Of a stretch of DNA of 40,111 nt, positions 15,647 to 23,353 are shown piece by piece. This DNA comes from Clostridia bacterium (lineage in GTDB: Bacteria > Bacillota > Clostridia > Oscillospirales > CAG-272). Numbering within the stretch: position 1 is the stretch's first letter; each line of letters begins with the position of its first letter. Location of the stretch: assembly GCA_017454525.1 (NCBI GenBank), contig JAFTCT010000040.1, positions 1-40,111 on the forward strand. The letters are read 5' to 3'. The notes below the pieces were generated by a model, which was not told where the DNA came from, did no database searches, and was given only the letters and a program-made list of their open reading frames with translations. The position numbers and the translations under genes were made by a program.

Positions 15647-16351
15647 TCATTCCATGGTATAGACCGTATGGATCTCGGCGATCTTCACGCTGCCGTTCTC
15701 CTCTTTCAGGCAGAACCTTGCCGCGCCCGCGTCGCGCTCGTCGAACCAGTCGACGGCGAGCCCGTCGTTTTCAAAGATCGAGACTTCGACGCGCCACTCC
15801 GCATACCCGCGGTCGCCGTCGGCGCCGATATACCGGATCGATACCCCGGTGATCTTCTGCGGCGGGAAGCGGCGCGGCACGCGCGCTTCGGTATCCGAAG
15901 CGAACAGTTCTGACATCGCGCCCGCTTCGGCGTTGTCGGAGCCGGATATCAGAAGCGTGAAATAGTCGGCGAACAGTTCCCCGCCCTCGGGCAGCGCGCG
16001 CAGTTTTTCAAACGCCGCAAGAGCGCCCGCGCGGTCGGAAAAGGACGTTTCGACGCGGACGTCGCGCGCCGTCGCCGTGACCGGTCGCTCGGCTTTCCCT
16101 CCGGCGTACTCCTCATTCTTCCAGATGTCGCTGTTGAAATCGGCGCGGCAGTAGGTGATCTGCTTCTTTATCGGCGTTGTTTCCCCGCCGTTACGCTGCG
16201 TCAGAATGACCGCCGCCGGCACGAGGATCGCCGCGGCGATCAGCAGCGACAGAAGGAAAATGAGGGCGATGCGCCGCCTTCTCCCGCGCTCTTCTTTCAT
16301 TCTGTCCGCCCCGTCTTCCGCCGGGCGCGCGGTCTCGTCGTTTTCGTCCAT
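15647..16351 (-). CDS. Membrane-anchored protein of unknown function, 234 residues
   Basis: The N-terminus (1-27) is charged and cytoplasmic, ending in the arginine-rich ERGRRRR. One membrane helix follows (about 29-50), then an outward domain of about 180 residues. The domain contains ADYFTLLISGSDNAEAG, a helical FEKLRALPEGG, and strands ending AEWRVEVSIFEND and RFCLKEENGSVKIAEIHTVY. The last strands recall NTF2-like/DUF4878-type folds, without certainty. The ATG at 16351 has AAAGGAAC upstream. It is divergent from the ligase operon, with separate promoters in the 140-base gap. Confidence 0.7.
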   Translation of the reverse strand: MDENDETARPAEDGADRMKEERGRRRRIALIFLLSLLIAAAILVPAAVILTQRNGGETTPIKKQITYCRADFNSDIWKNEEYAGGKAERPVTATARDVRVETSFSDRAGALAAFEKLRALPEGGELFADYFTLLISGSDNAEAGAMSELFASDTEARVPRRFPPQKITGVSIRYIGADGDRGYAEWRVEVSIFENDGLAVDWFDERDAGAARFCLKEENGSVKIAEIHTVYTME

Positions 16352-16389
16352 TTTCTTTCTCTGTTCCTTTAATACTTCTCTTTTTCTCT

Positions 16390-16418
16390 ATTGTATCACT
16401 TTTTTTGCCGCTTTGCAA
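16390..16418 (-). promoter_or_regulatory. Promoter of the 234-residue membrane protein gene
   Basis: TTGCAA (16413-16418) and TACAAT (16390-16395) on the minus strand, 17 bases apart. It is back to back with the ligase promoter. Confidence 0.65.
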
Positions 16419-16428
16419 GAGATTATTA

Positions 16429-16458
16429 TTGACAAAAAGAGGGCAACGGTGGTATAAT
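16429..16458 (+). promoter_or_regulatory. Promoter of the ligase/ACP/phosphatidyltransferase operon
   Basis: TTGACA (16429-16434), 18 bases, TATAAT (16453-16458), about 34 bases before the first start codon. Confidence 0.8.
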
Positions 16459-16491
16459 ACCGTGAGAACGAATAATTGAAAGCAGAACGAT

Positions 16492-18204
16492 ATGAAAGGC
16501 AGAGTCAAATATACGCGCAATCCGCGCATCGACAACGACCCGATCGATAATTTCCGCGACTCAATGAGCCGGCTCGTGCAGAAACTTCCTTCCGATCACG
16601 CGATCTATCTTTATACCAAGCACAGAACCGACTACTCCCTGACCTACAGGCAGTTCTATGAGAACGTCCGCGCTTTCGGCACGGCGCTGCACCTGGAGGG
16701 ACTGGACGGCAAGCCGGTCGCGATCGTCACCGAGCCCGACCCTTGCTTTATGACGGCATACTACGCAGTCATCGCCACCGGCGGCGTGATCGTCCCGCTC
16801 GACCGCGACGTTTCCGACGAAGAGATCGTCAACTTCATGAAACTCGCGGAAGTGCGGGCGGTGATCGTCGGCGAATCGCAGAACGCGCGGATGAAGAAAC
16901 TGTCAAAGGATCTTCCGGACGTCGCGCGGTTCATCTGCGCCTATCCGGAGGAAGAGATGCCCGAGCGCTTCGTGCGCATGGAGGATCTGATCGCAGAGGG
17001 AAAAAAGGAACTGGAGAACGGATCGACCTATTACGACGACGTTCCGCAGGATCTTGAAAAATGCTGCGCCATCATCTTCACCTCCGGCACCACCGGCACG
17101 AGCAAGGGCGTGATGCTCTCGCAGAAGAATCTCATTACCTCCGCGATGGACTCGGCGAACGTCATCGATCAGCTTGACGAGCACACAGTCCTCCTCTCGG
17201 TATTGCCGATGCATCACACCTATGAAGTGACGACCACGCATCTGACGGGTCAGTTCTACGGCGCGACGATCGCCATCAACGACAGCGTCAAGTACGTTTC
17301 GCGCAACATCAAGAAATACCGTCCGACCTATCTCGTGCTGGTCCCGCTCTACGTTGAGACAATGCACAAGAAGATCTGGGAGGAGATCAGAAAGAAGGGA
17401 CTTGAAAAGAAGGTCCGCCGCATGATGAAGGTCTCCGACGCTCTGCTGAACGTCGGCGTGGACCTCAGACGGAAATTCTTTGACAGCATCCGCCAGTTCT
17501 TCGGCGGCAGACTTGACGCGATCGTCTGCGGCGGGGCGAAGCTCAACCCGCAGTGCATCCGCGACTTCATCTCCTTCGGCATAGAGGTCCAGGAGGGCTA
17601 CGGCATCACCGAATGCTCTCCCCTGCTCGCCGCCAACCCGATCAACGCCAACAGGATCGGCTCGGTCGGTCCCCCGGTCCGCAGCGTGACGGTGCGCATC
17701 GACAAGGATCACCCGGAGGACGAGACCGGCGAGATCGTCGCAAAGGGCGACAACGTCATGCTCGGCTATTACCGCAATGAAGAAGCCACCGCTGAGGCGT
17801 TCACCGCCGACGGCTGGTTCCGCACGGGCGATATCGGCTATCTCGACAAGGACGGCTATATCTACATCACCGGCAGAAAGAAGAACGTCATCATTCTGAG
17901 CAACGGGAAAAACGTATTCCCGGAGGAACTCGAGGAGCACCTTTCTTCCTGCCCGCTCTTCCTTGAGAGCGCCGTGGTCGGCAGAGCGCAGGACGGCGGC
18001 GAACCGGTCATCACGGCGGTCGTATACCCCGATTATTCAAAACTCGAGGGCAAGACCGACGCGGAAATCGAGGAGATCCTCAGAGAGGAACTCAACGCCG
18101 TCAACCGCACCCTTCCCCAGTACAAGCAGATGCGCGGTCTGGAGGTCCGCAAGACCGAGTTTGAAAAAACGACCAGCCGCAAGATCAAGCGTCATAAAAT
18201 CTAA
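16492..18204 (+). CDS. Long-chain acyl-CoA/acyl-ACP ligase (AMP-binding)
   Basis: A 570-residue ANL-superfamily enzyme. It activates a carboxylic acid with ATP to an acyl-AMP and passes it to a thiol. All core motifs are present: P-loop IIFTSGTTGTSKGVML (about 195-210), YGITECSP (about 368-375), GWFRTGDIGYLD with the ribose-binding Asp (about 441-452), and the C-terminal TTSRKIKR with the catalytic Lys. The sequence resembles FadD-type ligases. An acyl carrier protein gene lies 22 bases downstream, so the acceptor may be this ACP instead of CoA. The ribosome site before the ATG at 16492 is weak (GAAAG). It is the first gene of a four-gene operon. Confidence 0.9.
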   Translation: MKGRVKYTRNPRIDNDPIDNFRDSMSRLVQKLPSDHAIYLYTKHRTDYSLTYRQFYENVRAFGTALHLEGLDGKPVAIVTEPDPCFMTAYYAVIATGGVIVPLDRDVSDEEIVNFMKLAEVRAVIVGESQNARMKKLSKDLPDVARFICAYPEEEMPERFVRMEDLIAEGKKELENGSTYYDDVPQDLEKCCAIIFTSGTTGTSKGVMLSQKNLITSAMDSANVIDQLDEHTVLLSVLPMHHTYEVTTTHLTGQFYGATIAINDSVKYVSRNIKKYRPTYLVLVPLYVETMHKKIWEEIRKKGLEKKVRRMMKVSDALLNVGVDLRRKFFDSIRQFFGGRLDAIVCGGAKLNPQCIRDFISFGIEVQEGYGITECSPLLAANPINANRIGSVGPPVRSVTVRIDKDHPEDETGEIVAKGDNVMLGYYRNEEATAEAFTADGWFRTGDIGYLDKDGYIYITGRKKNVIILSNGKNVFPEELEEHLSSCPLFLESAVVGRAQDGGEPVITAVVYPDYSKLEGKTDAEIEEILREELNAVNRTLPQYKQMRGLEVRKTEFEKTTSRKIKRHKI

Positions 18205-18226
18205 AGAAAAGAGGAACACTGTTACC

Positions 18227-18460
18227 ATGTTTGAACAAGTCAAGAACCTTTTAGTCTCGAAACTGCAGCTTCAGGAGAATGAAATCACCCCCGAGGCGGA
18301 GCTGGTCAACGATCTGGGCATCAATTCGCTGGAGCTCGCCGACCTTGTGACCGAATGCGAAGACGAATTCGGCATTGAGATCGACGACGATTCGATCCGC
18401 AATTTCGTGACCGTCAAGGACGTCGTCACCTATCTTGAGGGCGTCGTCGGAAAGAAATGA
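18227..18460 (+). CDS. Acyl carrier protein
   Basis: A 77-residue acidic four-helix protein, MFEQVKNLLVSKLQLQENE at the start. The phosphopantetheine serine sits in LGINSLELADL. The usual DSL is changed to NSL, which occurs in specialised ACPs. It is separate from fatty-acid synthesis genes and sits directly after an acyl ligase, so it is probably a dedicated carrier loaded by that ligase. GAGGAA precedes the ATG. Its stop overlaps the next start by four bases. Confidence 0.92.
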   Translation: MFEQVKNLLVSKLQLQENEITPEAELVNDLGINSLELADLVTECEDEFGIEIDDDSIRNFVTVKDVVTYLEGVVGKK

Positions 18461-19173
18461 GCGTTTTCACATCGATCTATACCATCCTTTTCCTGTCGCT
18501 TGCCGGATGCGTCGTCTTCTTCTTTCTTGTCAGAGAGATCATCCGCGTCCTGTCGATCAACCGGTTAAGGAAGGAAAAAGGGCGCTCAGCGGAGCATATC
18601 TGCGATCTGTTGAGCGAACGTTTCCCGCGTTCGACGGTCAACGCGCAGGTGTACCTGCTGAAGGATGAAGCGCTCGAAAACGGTCTGGGGACCACCTGCG
18701 ACGTCGTTTATATCAGCCGCGGCGGGGTGCTTCTGCTCACCGTCCTTCCCGATATCGGCGTGTACGACAACCCGAAGATCGGTCCCTGGCGCTACCGGTA
18801 TATCAACACCAAAAAAGAAACCGTCACCCTGCAGATGCAGAATCCCTTTGAGATCATGGCGTTCTACTCCTCCGTCGTCGAAAAGCTGCTGGTTTCCGAG
18901 AACGTGCTGAACGCCTCGGTCACGCGCGCCGTCGTTTTCACGGCGGATCCCGTCGACTTCACGAAGGACTATCCCGAATGCCTGACGGTCGGCACGCTCT
19001 TCGACTATATCGAAGCGTTCGACCGGCGCGATCACTTCACGCCGAAGGAATACAGCAAGGCATGCGAGGTGATCGCCGCCTGCTCCGCGTATCTCGAAGG
19101 AACGTCAGACCGCGGTTTTGCGCCGATCGACAAGATCCGCATCCCGCGCGCCTCGAGAGATATCCCCGAATGA
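18457..19173 (+). CDS. Membrane-anchored NERD-like domain protein
   Basis: 238 residues. An N-terminal membrane helix lies at about 6-27. A domain follows with the layout of the nuclease-related domain (NERD): TVNAQVYLLKDEAL, then TTCDVVYISRGGVLLLTVL and GPWRYRY. In classic NERD proteins the strand reads [IV]EVKN; here it is LLTVLPD, so the Lys and Glu of the catalytic motif are missing. It is probably a non-catalytic member. It starts at an ATGA overlap with the ACP gene, so translation is coupled. The role in the operon is unknown. Confidence 0.65.
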   Translation: MSVFTSIYTILFLSLAGCVVFFFLVREIIRVLSINRLRKEKGRSAEHICDLLSERFPRSTVNAQVYLLKDEALENGLGTTCDVVYISRGGVLLLTVLPDIGVYDNPKIGPWRYRYINTKKETVTLQMQNPFEIMAFYSSVVEKLLVSENVLNASVTRAVVFTADPVDFTKDYPECLTVGTLFDYIEAFDRRDHFTPKEYSKACEVIAACSAYLEGTSDRGFAPIDKIRIPRASRDIPE

Positions 19174-19216
19174 TCCCGCGTCTCCTCCCGATTTCAACAA
19201 AGGTGGTAGCAACAAA

Positions 19217-19909
19217 GTGTTAGGATTTTTCAACTATACGACATGGCTGACCTATCTCGGCGCGCTCTGCGGTCTGTCGGGCGTCGCCTGCACCGCCGGC
19301 GGACATCTGACCGCCGCCGTGATCCTCCTGTCGATCGCAGGTCTGATCGACGGCTTTGACGGAAAGGTCGCCTCGACGAAGAAGGACCGCACCGATGAAA
19401 TGCGGCGCTTCGGTATTCAGATCGATTCCCTGTCCGACCTCATCAGCTTCGGCGTTCTGCCGGGCGTCCTGCTCCTCGGCTTTGCCAAGCAGGCGTTTCC
19501 CGATCTGTCCTTTTACGTCTTCCTGCCGCTGACCTGCCTCTTCACGCTGGCGGCGCTCATCCGGCTCTCCTATTTCAACGTTTCGGAGGAAGTGCGTCAG
19601 AAGGAGGAAGGCGGGATCCGGAAGTTTTACATCGGCATTCCGGTGACCCTCGTTTCGATCTTCATTCCCCTCTTCTTCGGCTTTTCGGAGCTGCTCCGTT
19701 TCCTCATCATCGGCAGGGACGCCTCGCCCGATCTGTGGAACAAAGGATTTTTCTTCTTCTACTGCGCATTGCTCGCTTTCTTCGGCTTCGGCTTCCTCTT
19801 CAAGAAATTCAAGGTCGCCAAGCTTCACGGAAAGAAGATGTTCCTTCTGGTGGCGCTCGGCACCGTCGCCGCCGTCGGCGTCTTCATCTCGGCGATCCTC
19901 AACGCCTGA
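19217..19909 (+). CDS. CDP-alcohol phosphatidyltransferase, PssA-like
   Basis: 230 residues with about six to eight membrane helices. The family motif DG-x2-A-x-G-x3-D-x3-D is seen as DGKVAS...FGIQIDSLSDLISFG (about 48-77); the usual Arg after Ala is Ser. Members move a phosphatidyl group from CDP-diacylglycerol to an alcohol such as serine. The position of the motif and the FNYTTWLTYLG start fit the phosphatidylserine-synthase branch. The start is a GTG at 19217 with AAAGGTGG nine bases upstream. It is the last gene of the operon, 43 bases after the NERD-like gene, which links the acyl ligase and ACP to membrane lipid synthesis. Confidence 0.82.
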   Translation: MLGFFNYTTWLTYLGALCGLSGVACTAGGHLTAAVILLSIAGLIDGFDGKVASTKKDRTDEMRRFGIQIDSLSDLISFGVLPGVLLLGFAKQAFPDLSFYVFLPLTCLFTLAALIRLSYFNVSEEVRQKEEGGIRKFYIGIPVTLVSIFIPLFFGFSELLRFLIIGRDASPDLWNKGFFFFYCALLAFFGFGFLFKKFKVAKLHGKKMFLLVALGTVAAVGVFISAILNA

Positions 19910-19923
19910 TCGCAAAACCGAAT

Positions 19924-19970
19924 AAAACAGCAGGCAGACGATCTTGGTTCGGTCGTCTGCCTGCTGTTTT
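19924..19970. terminator. Bidirectional terminator
   Basis: AAAACAGCAGGCAGACGA pairs with TCGTCTGCCTGCTGTTTT around a short loop. It lies between the convergent phosphatidyltransferase and ABC ATPase genes. Confidence 0.88.
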
Positions 19971-19991
19971 GGCGTTTTCAGAGTATTCGCT

Positions 19992-20582
19992 TCATTCTCC
20001 GGACGGCAGCATACCCGGTCCGAAGCGCAGGATCCTCTGACAGAGGATCCTTGCCTCCTCCTCGTCGTGCGTCACGAGCAGGAGCGTTTTTTCGGCGCAG
20101 ACCTCCTTCACGAGCGCGTAGAGCGCGCTCTTGCTTCCGGCGTCCAGCCCCTTGAAGGGCTCGTCCATATAGAGGATCGGCCGGTCGAGCGCGAGCGCGC
20201 GCGCAAGCGCCGCCCGCTGCGCCATGCCGCCGGACAGTTCGTCCGGGTATTTGTGCTCCGCGCCGGACAGTCCGACCCTGACGAGCCACGCGGCGGCGTT
20301 CTTTTTCGCGTCCTTTCCGTCTAAGACCGCCGCGACGTTCTCGAGCACGTCAAAATCCGGGAAAAGCCGTACCTCCTGAAAGAGGAACGCCGCCTTTCCG
20401 TCGACCGTTACCCTGCCCGCATCCGGCTTTTCAAAACCGGCAAGCAGGCGCAGAAGCGTCGTTTTCCCGCATCCGGAGGGCGCGAGGATCGCCGTCTTTT
20501 CGCCTTTTCCGATCGCGAGATCCAGTCCGTCGATCACGACCGTGCCGTCATACGATTTCTTCAGTCCCTCGACCCTGATCAA
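19992..20582 (-). CDS. ABC transporter ATPase, nitrate/sulfonate/taurine type (SsuB-like)
   Basis: A 196-residue ATPase, short for the family (about 250). Walker A is APSGCGKTT (first Gly replaced by Ala), Q-loop FLFQEVRLFPD, signature LSGGMAQRAALARAL, Walker B ILYMDEPF, H-loop THDEEEA. It powers the adjacent permease. The start is TTG in a four-base overlap with the permease stop, with GGGAGG upstream. Confidence 0.88.
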   Translation of the reverse strand: MIRVEGLKKSYDGTVVIDGLDLAIGKGEKTAILAPSGCGKTTLLRLLAGFEKPDAGRVTVDGKAAFLFQEVRLFPDFDVLENVAAVLDGKDAKKNAAAWLVRVGLSGAEHKYPDELSGGMAQRAALARALALDRPILYMDEPFKGLDAGSKSALYALVKEVCAEKTLLLVTHDEEEARILCQRILRFGPGMLPSGE

Positions 20583-21409
20583 GCTTCGCCGCCTCCCTTC
20601 TCCGCCGCGGCCCCACCGGGCGCGCGGCGCCTTTTTCTGACGCCGAACCGTTTAAAAAGCAGTTTAAAGAGCTTCTCGAAAAGGAAGCAGACGAGGATCA
20701 CCGCGGCGGTATAGGCAAAGAGTTCCGCCGTGATGATATCGCGCTTCGAGATCCAGATCATCCGTCCGATCGTTCCCTCGGGCGTACAGAGCACCTCCGC
20801 CGCGACGCCCGCTTTCCACGCCATGCCGAGGGCGGTCAGCGCGGCGGTCCCGAAATAGGGGGAAACGGCGGGCAGAAAGAGATAGCGCACCTTCTTCTTC
20901 GCCGAGAGCCCGTACGCCTTCGCCGCCTCAAAGAGTTTCCGGTCGTACGAGAGGAAGCCCGTTTCGCAGTTCGCCCAGACGATCGGCGTCACGATCAGCA
21001 TCACCGACGCCGCGGGAACGGCGGAACGCGCAAAAAAGATCCATAAAATGAGGATGAAGGAGGCAACGGGCGTGGCGCGCACAACGGTCAGAAGCGGCGA
21101 AAACAGCAGGTGCAGCGCCCTGAAGCGCGCGGTGAGCGCCGCCAAAAGAAATCCGACGGTCACGCCCGCGAAATACCCCGCCATGATCCCGGCGCAGGAG
21201 CGCAGCAGGTAAAGCGGCAGCGCGCCCCCCTCAAACGCCGCGAAGAACGCCTTCACGACCGCGGGCGGGGCTGGCAGGATCCACTCTTCGCCCACAACGA
21301 GCGCCAGAAGCCACCAGACCCCGATCCAGAAACAAGCCGAAAGAGCGGTGAAGAGGATCCTCTTCGCCGCTTCGTTCTTTCGTTCCTTTTTTTCCTTTAC
21401 GGCGTTCAT
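20579..21409 (-). CDS. ABC transporter permease, SsuC/TauC-like
   Basis: 276 residues with about six membrane helices (BPD_transp_1). The EAA-loop region reads FEAAKAYGLSAKKKVRYLFLPA. The start overlaps the binding-protein gene by four bases (ATGA). It forms the channel of an importer for a small organic anion or thiamine-precursor-like substrate. Confidence 0.9.
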   Translation of the reverse strand: MNAVKEKKERKNEAAKRILFTALSACFWIGVWWLLALVVGEEWILPAPPAVVKAFFAAFEGGALPLYLLRSCAGIMAGYFAGVTVGFLLAALTARFRALHLLFSPLLTVVRATPVASFILILWIFFARSAVPAASVMLIVTPIVWANCETGFLSYDRKLFEAAKAYGLSAKKKVRYLFLPAVSPYFGTAALTALGMAWKAGVAAEVLCTPEGTIGRMIWISKRDIITAELFAYTAAVILVCFLFEKLFKLLFKRFGVRKRRRAPGGAAAEKGGGEA

Positions 21410-22473
21410 TGACCGTAGTAGAAGCCGTCGCCCGGCAGTTTTCCGCCGATCGACTTCGGGTCGGACTCAAAGAGCACCGACAGCATCGCCGACATCGTCT
21501 TCTTCATTTCCGCGCCCGTCATGCAGACGAGATTGCTCTTCGGAATGGCGATCTTCGCGATCGGCGCCTTGCCGATAATGCCCGCTTCGACGACGGCTGC
21601 CGCCGCGGCGTCGTCTGCTTTGGCGACGAATTCCACCGACGCGCGGTATTCCTCGAGGAAGGCGTCCAGCGCGTCCTTGTGCTCCGATGCAAAGGTCTTC
21701 AAAGCGACCACGCAGCCCTGCGTCAGTTTTTCGGTGGACACCTTATCCCACTCCGCGGTCACGTCGAGCGCGTAACGCATCGTGGCGATCGCTTTGGTGA
21801 CGACCGTCGCCTTCGGCTCGGGCAGCATCACGACAGCCCCCTCCGCCGTCGCGTCCGCCTGCACTTCATCCGCGGTGGCGCGGTAAACGACCGTCACGTC
21901 CTTCCCCGCTTCAAGGCCGTTCTTTTTGAGCAGGTATTCGAGGATATACTGGGGCGTCGCACCCTCGCCTGTCGTGTAGACCGTCTTTCCCGACAGATCC
22001 GCCACGCTTTTGACCGTTTCGCTTCCGTTTTCAAGCACGTAGAGCACGCCCAGCGTGTTCAGCGCAACCAGCTGCACGTCGACGTCCGGCATATTCCAGA
22101 GCTTCGCCGCGACGTTCACCGGCAGCGCGGCAAGGTCGTATTTTCCCTGCTTGAGCCCCGCGATCACGGCGCTCGGATCGGCGATCACTTCGATATCGTA
22201 CCGGTTGACCGTCTTCTTCTCTTCGGCTTTCGCATCGACGATCAGCTTCGACGCGCCCAGCCCCGTGGAGCCGGACAGAAACGCAACGCGCACTTCGTCG
22301 GCGGATACCGGTCCGGGCGCAGATTCCGCCCCGGACGCCGTTTCGGAAGCGGCAGGCGATCCGGAAGCCGTCAGAGTCGTATTCTCCTGTCCGCCGCCGG
22401 CGCATCCCGCAAGGATGCCGATAAGGCAGCAGAAAGCCGTCAGAAGGGCAAATACTTTTGTCAGTTTTTTCAT
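21406..22473 (-). CDS. Solute-binding lipoprotein, SsuA/ThiY-like
   Basis: 355 residues. The lipobox ILAGC puts the lipidated Cys at 24. A Ser/Ala/Glu-rich linker follows, then a type II binding fold: VRVAFLSGSTGLGASKL, AGLKQGKYDLAALPVNVAA, LSGKTVYTTGEGATPQYILE. It captures the substrate outside the membrane for the SsuBC-like transporter. The family takes up sulfonates, taurine, nitrate or pyrimidine precursors; the sequence alone does not decide. AAAGAGGAA precedes the ATG. Confidence 0.88.
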   Translation of the reverse strand: MKKLTKVFALLTAFCCLIGILAGCAGGGQENTTLTASGSPAASETASGAESAPGPVSADEVRVAFLSGSTGLGASKLIVDAKAEEKKTVNRYDIEVIADPSAVIAGLKQGKYDLAALPVNVAAKLWNMPDVDVQLVALNTLGVLYVLENGSETVKSVADLSGKTVYTTGEGATPQYILEYLLKKNGLEAGKDVTVVYRATADEVQADATAEGAVVMLPEPKATVVTKAIATMRYALDVTAEWDKVSTEKLTQGCVVALKTFASEHKDALDAFLEEYRASVEFVAKADDAAAAAVVEAGIIGKAPIAKIAIPKSNLVCMTGAEMKKTMSAMLSVLFESDPKSIGGKLPGDGFYYGQ

Positions 22474-22514
22474 TGTGTGTTCCTCTTTTCGATAGTATTG
22501 AGCGGTCCGCCGGA

Positions 22515-23159
22515 TCAGACGATCCTCCAGGTGCGCTGCGTTTCGCCGACGACCGTTCCCTCGCGCTCGAGCTTCTCAAAAGCGCGGTAGAGCGTCGCGC
22601 GGCTGACGCCCAGCCGTTTGGAGAGCGCCGTCATCCCCAAAGGGACCGTGACCGTTCCGTCGTTGCTCTTTTCAAGCGACAACAGATAGTTTTTCAGTTT
22701 TTCCTCCCCGCCGCAGGAGGTGAATGCGCGGATGCGCCGGTTGAGAAAACGGATCTTTTCCGACTGCATCGCCATGACGTTGAAGGCGATCGCGGGGCAC
22801 GACCGGATCATTCGGCAGAGGTCCTCCTCCGGGAGCCACAGCACCTTTGCGGCGCTCGCGGCGATCACTTCGCTCTCAAACGCGCCCTGCCGCTCAAAAA
22901 GCGAGGCGAAGCCGAACAGAGCGCCGGGCGCCATTTCGTTGATCACCGCCGACCTTCTGTCGGTCATCCCGCAAACCTTCGTTTTTCCGGTAAAAAGGAT
23001 CCCGAGCGCCGGACGCGGGAAAGCGATCCGCTCGCCCTTTTTGTAGACCCGCGCGGAAAACGGCGCCTCCGACAGCAGTTTTTCACACTTTTCTCTTTCG
23101 ATCCCCTCAAACAGGCGGCAACGGCAGAGAAGATCCGTTTGCTGCTGATTGTTCGTCAC
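22515..23159 (-). CDS. Crp/Fnr-family transcriptional regulator
   Basis: 214 residues. A cyclic-nucleotide-like beta barrel covers about 10-120 (FEGIEREKCEKLL, PGALFGFASLFERQGAFESEV), a dimer helix about 125-150, and a winged helix-turn-helix near the end (ALSKRLGVSRATLYRAFEKLE). There is no Fnr cysteine cluster, so the effector is unknown. The GTG at 23159 is chosen because AGAGGTGG precedes it and further upstream codons overlap the promoter. It lies 41 bases before the binding-protein gene in the same direction and probably leads and controls the transporter operon. Confidence 0.87.
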   Translation of the reverse strand: MTNNQQQTDLLCRCRLFEGIEREKCEKLLSEAPFSARVYKKGERIAFPRPALGILFTGKTKVCGMTDRRSAVINEMAPGALFGFASLFERQGAFESEVIAASAAKVLWLPEEDLCRMIRSCPAIAFNVMAMQSEKIRFLNRRIRAFTSCGGEEKLKNYLLSLEKSNDGTVTVPLGMTALSKRLGVSRATLYRAFEKLEREGTVVGETQRTWRIV

Positions 23160-23204
23160 TATCCACCTCTTTTCCGCTAAAAGTTGTTTCATTTGAGACA
23201 GTTT

Positions 23205-23233
23205 ATAATAACACATTGTCAGAGATTTGTCAA
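23205..23233 (-). promoter_or_regulatory. Promoter of the Crp-regulator/transporter operon
   Basis: TTGACA (23228-23233), 17 bases, TATTAT (23205-23210) on the minus strand. Half-sites TTGTCA and TGAGACA around it could be regulator targets. Confidence 0.75.
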
Positions 23234-23291
23234 TACCTTTCCAAAAAATACCCGTTTTCCGGCGATTTTTCCTGCAAAAAGAAGAATACTA

Positions 23292-23320
23292 TTGAATTAT
23301 CGGCGGATATATGTTATAAT
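23292..23320 (+). promoter_or_regulatory. Promoter of the ligase-like pseudoenzyme gene
   Basis: TTGAAT (23292-23297), 17 bases, TATAAT (23315-23320). It is divergent from the Crp-operon promoter about 60 bases away. Confidence 0.75.
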
Positions 23321-23353
23321 AGCGACACTACAGAAAAAGAAGGGTTGATACCG

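Noticed and set aside
21409..22590. 393-codon plus-strand open frame opposite the binding-protein gene
   Set aside because: Arg/His-rich antisense shadow with no domain; the minus strand holds a clear lipoprotein.
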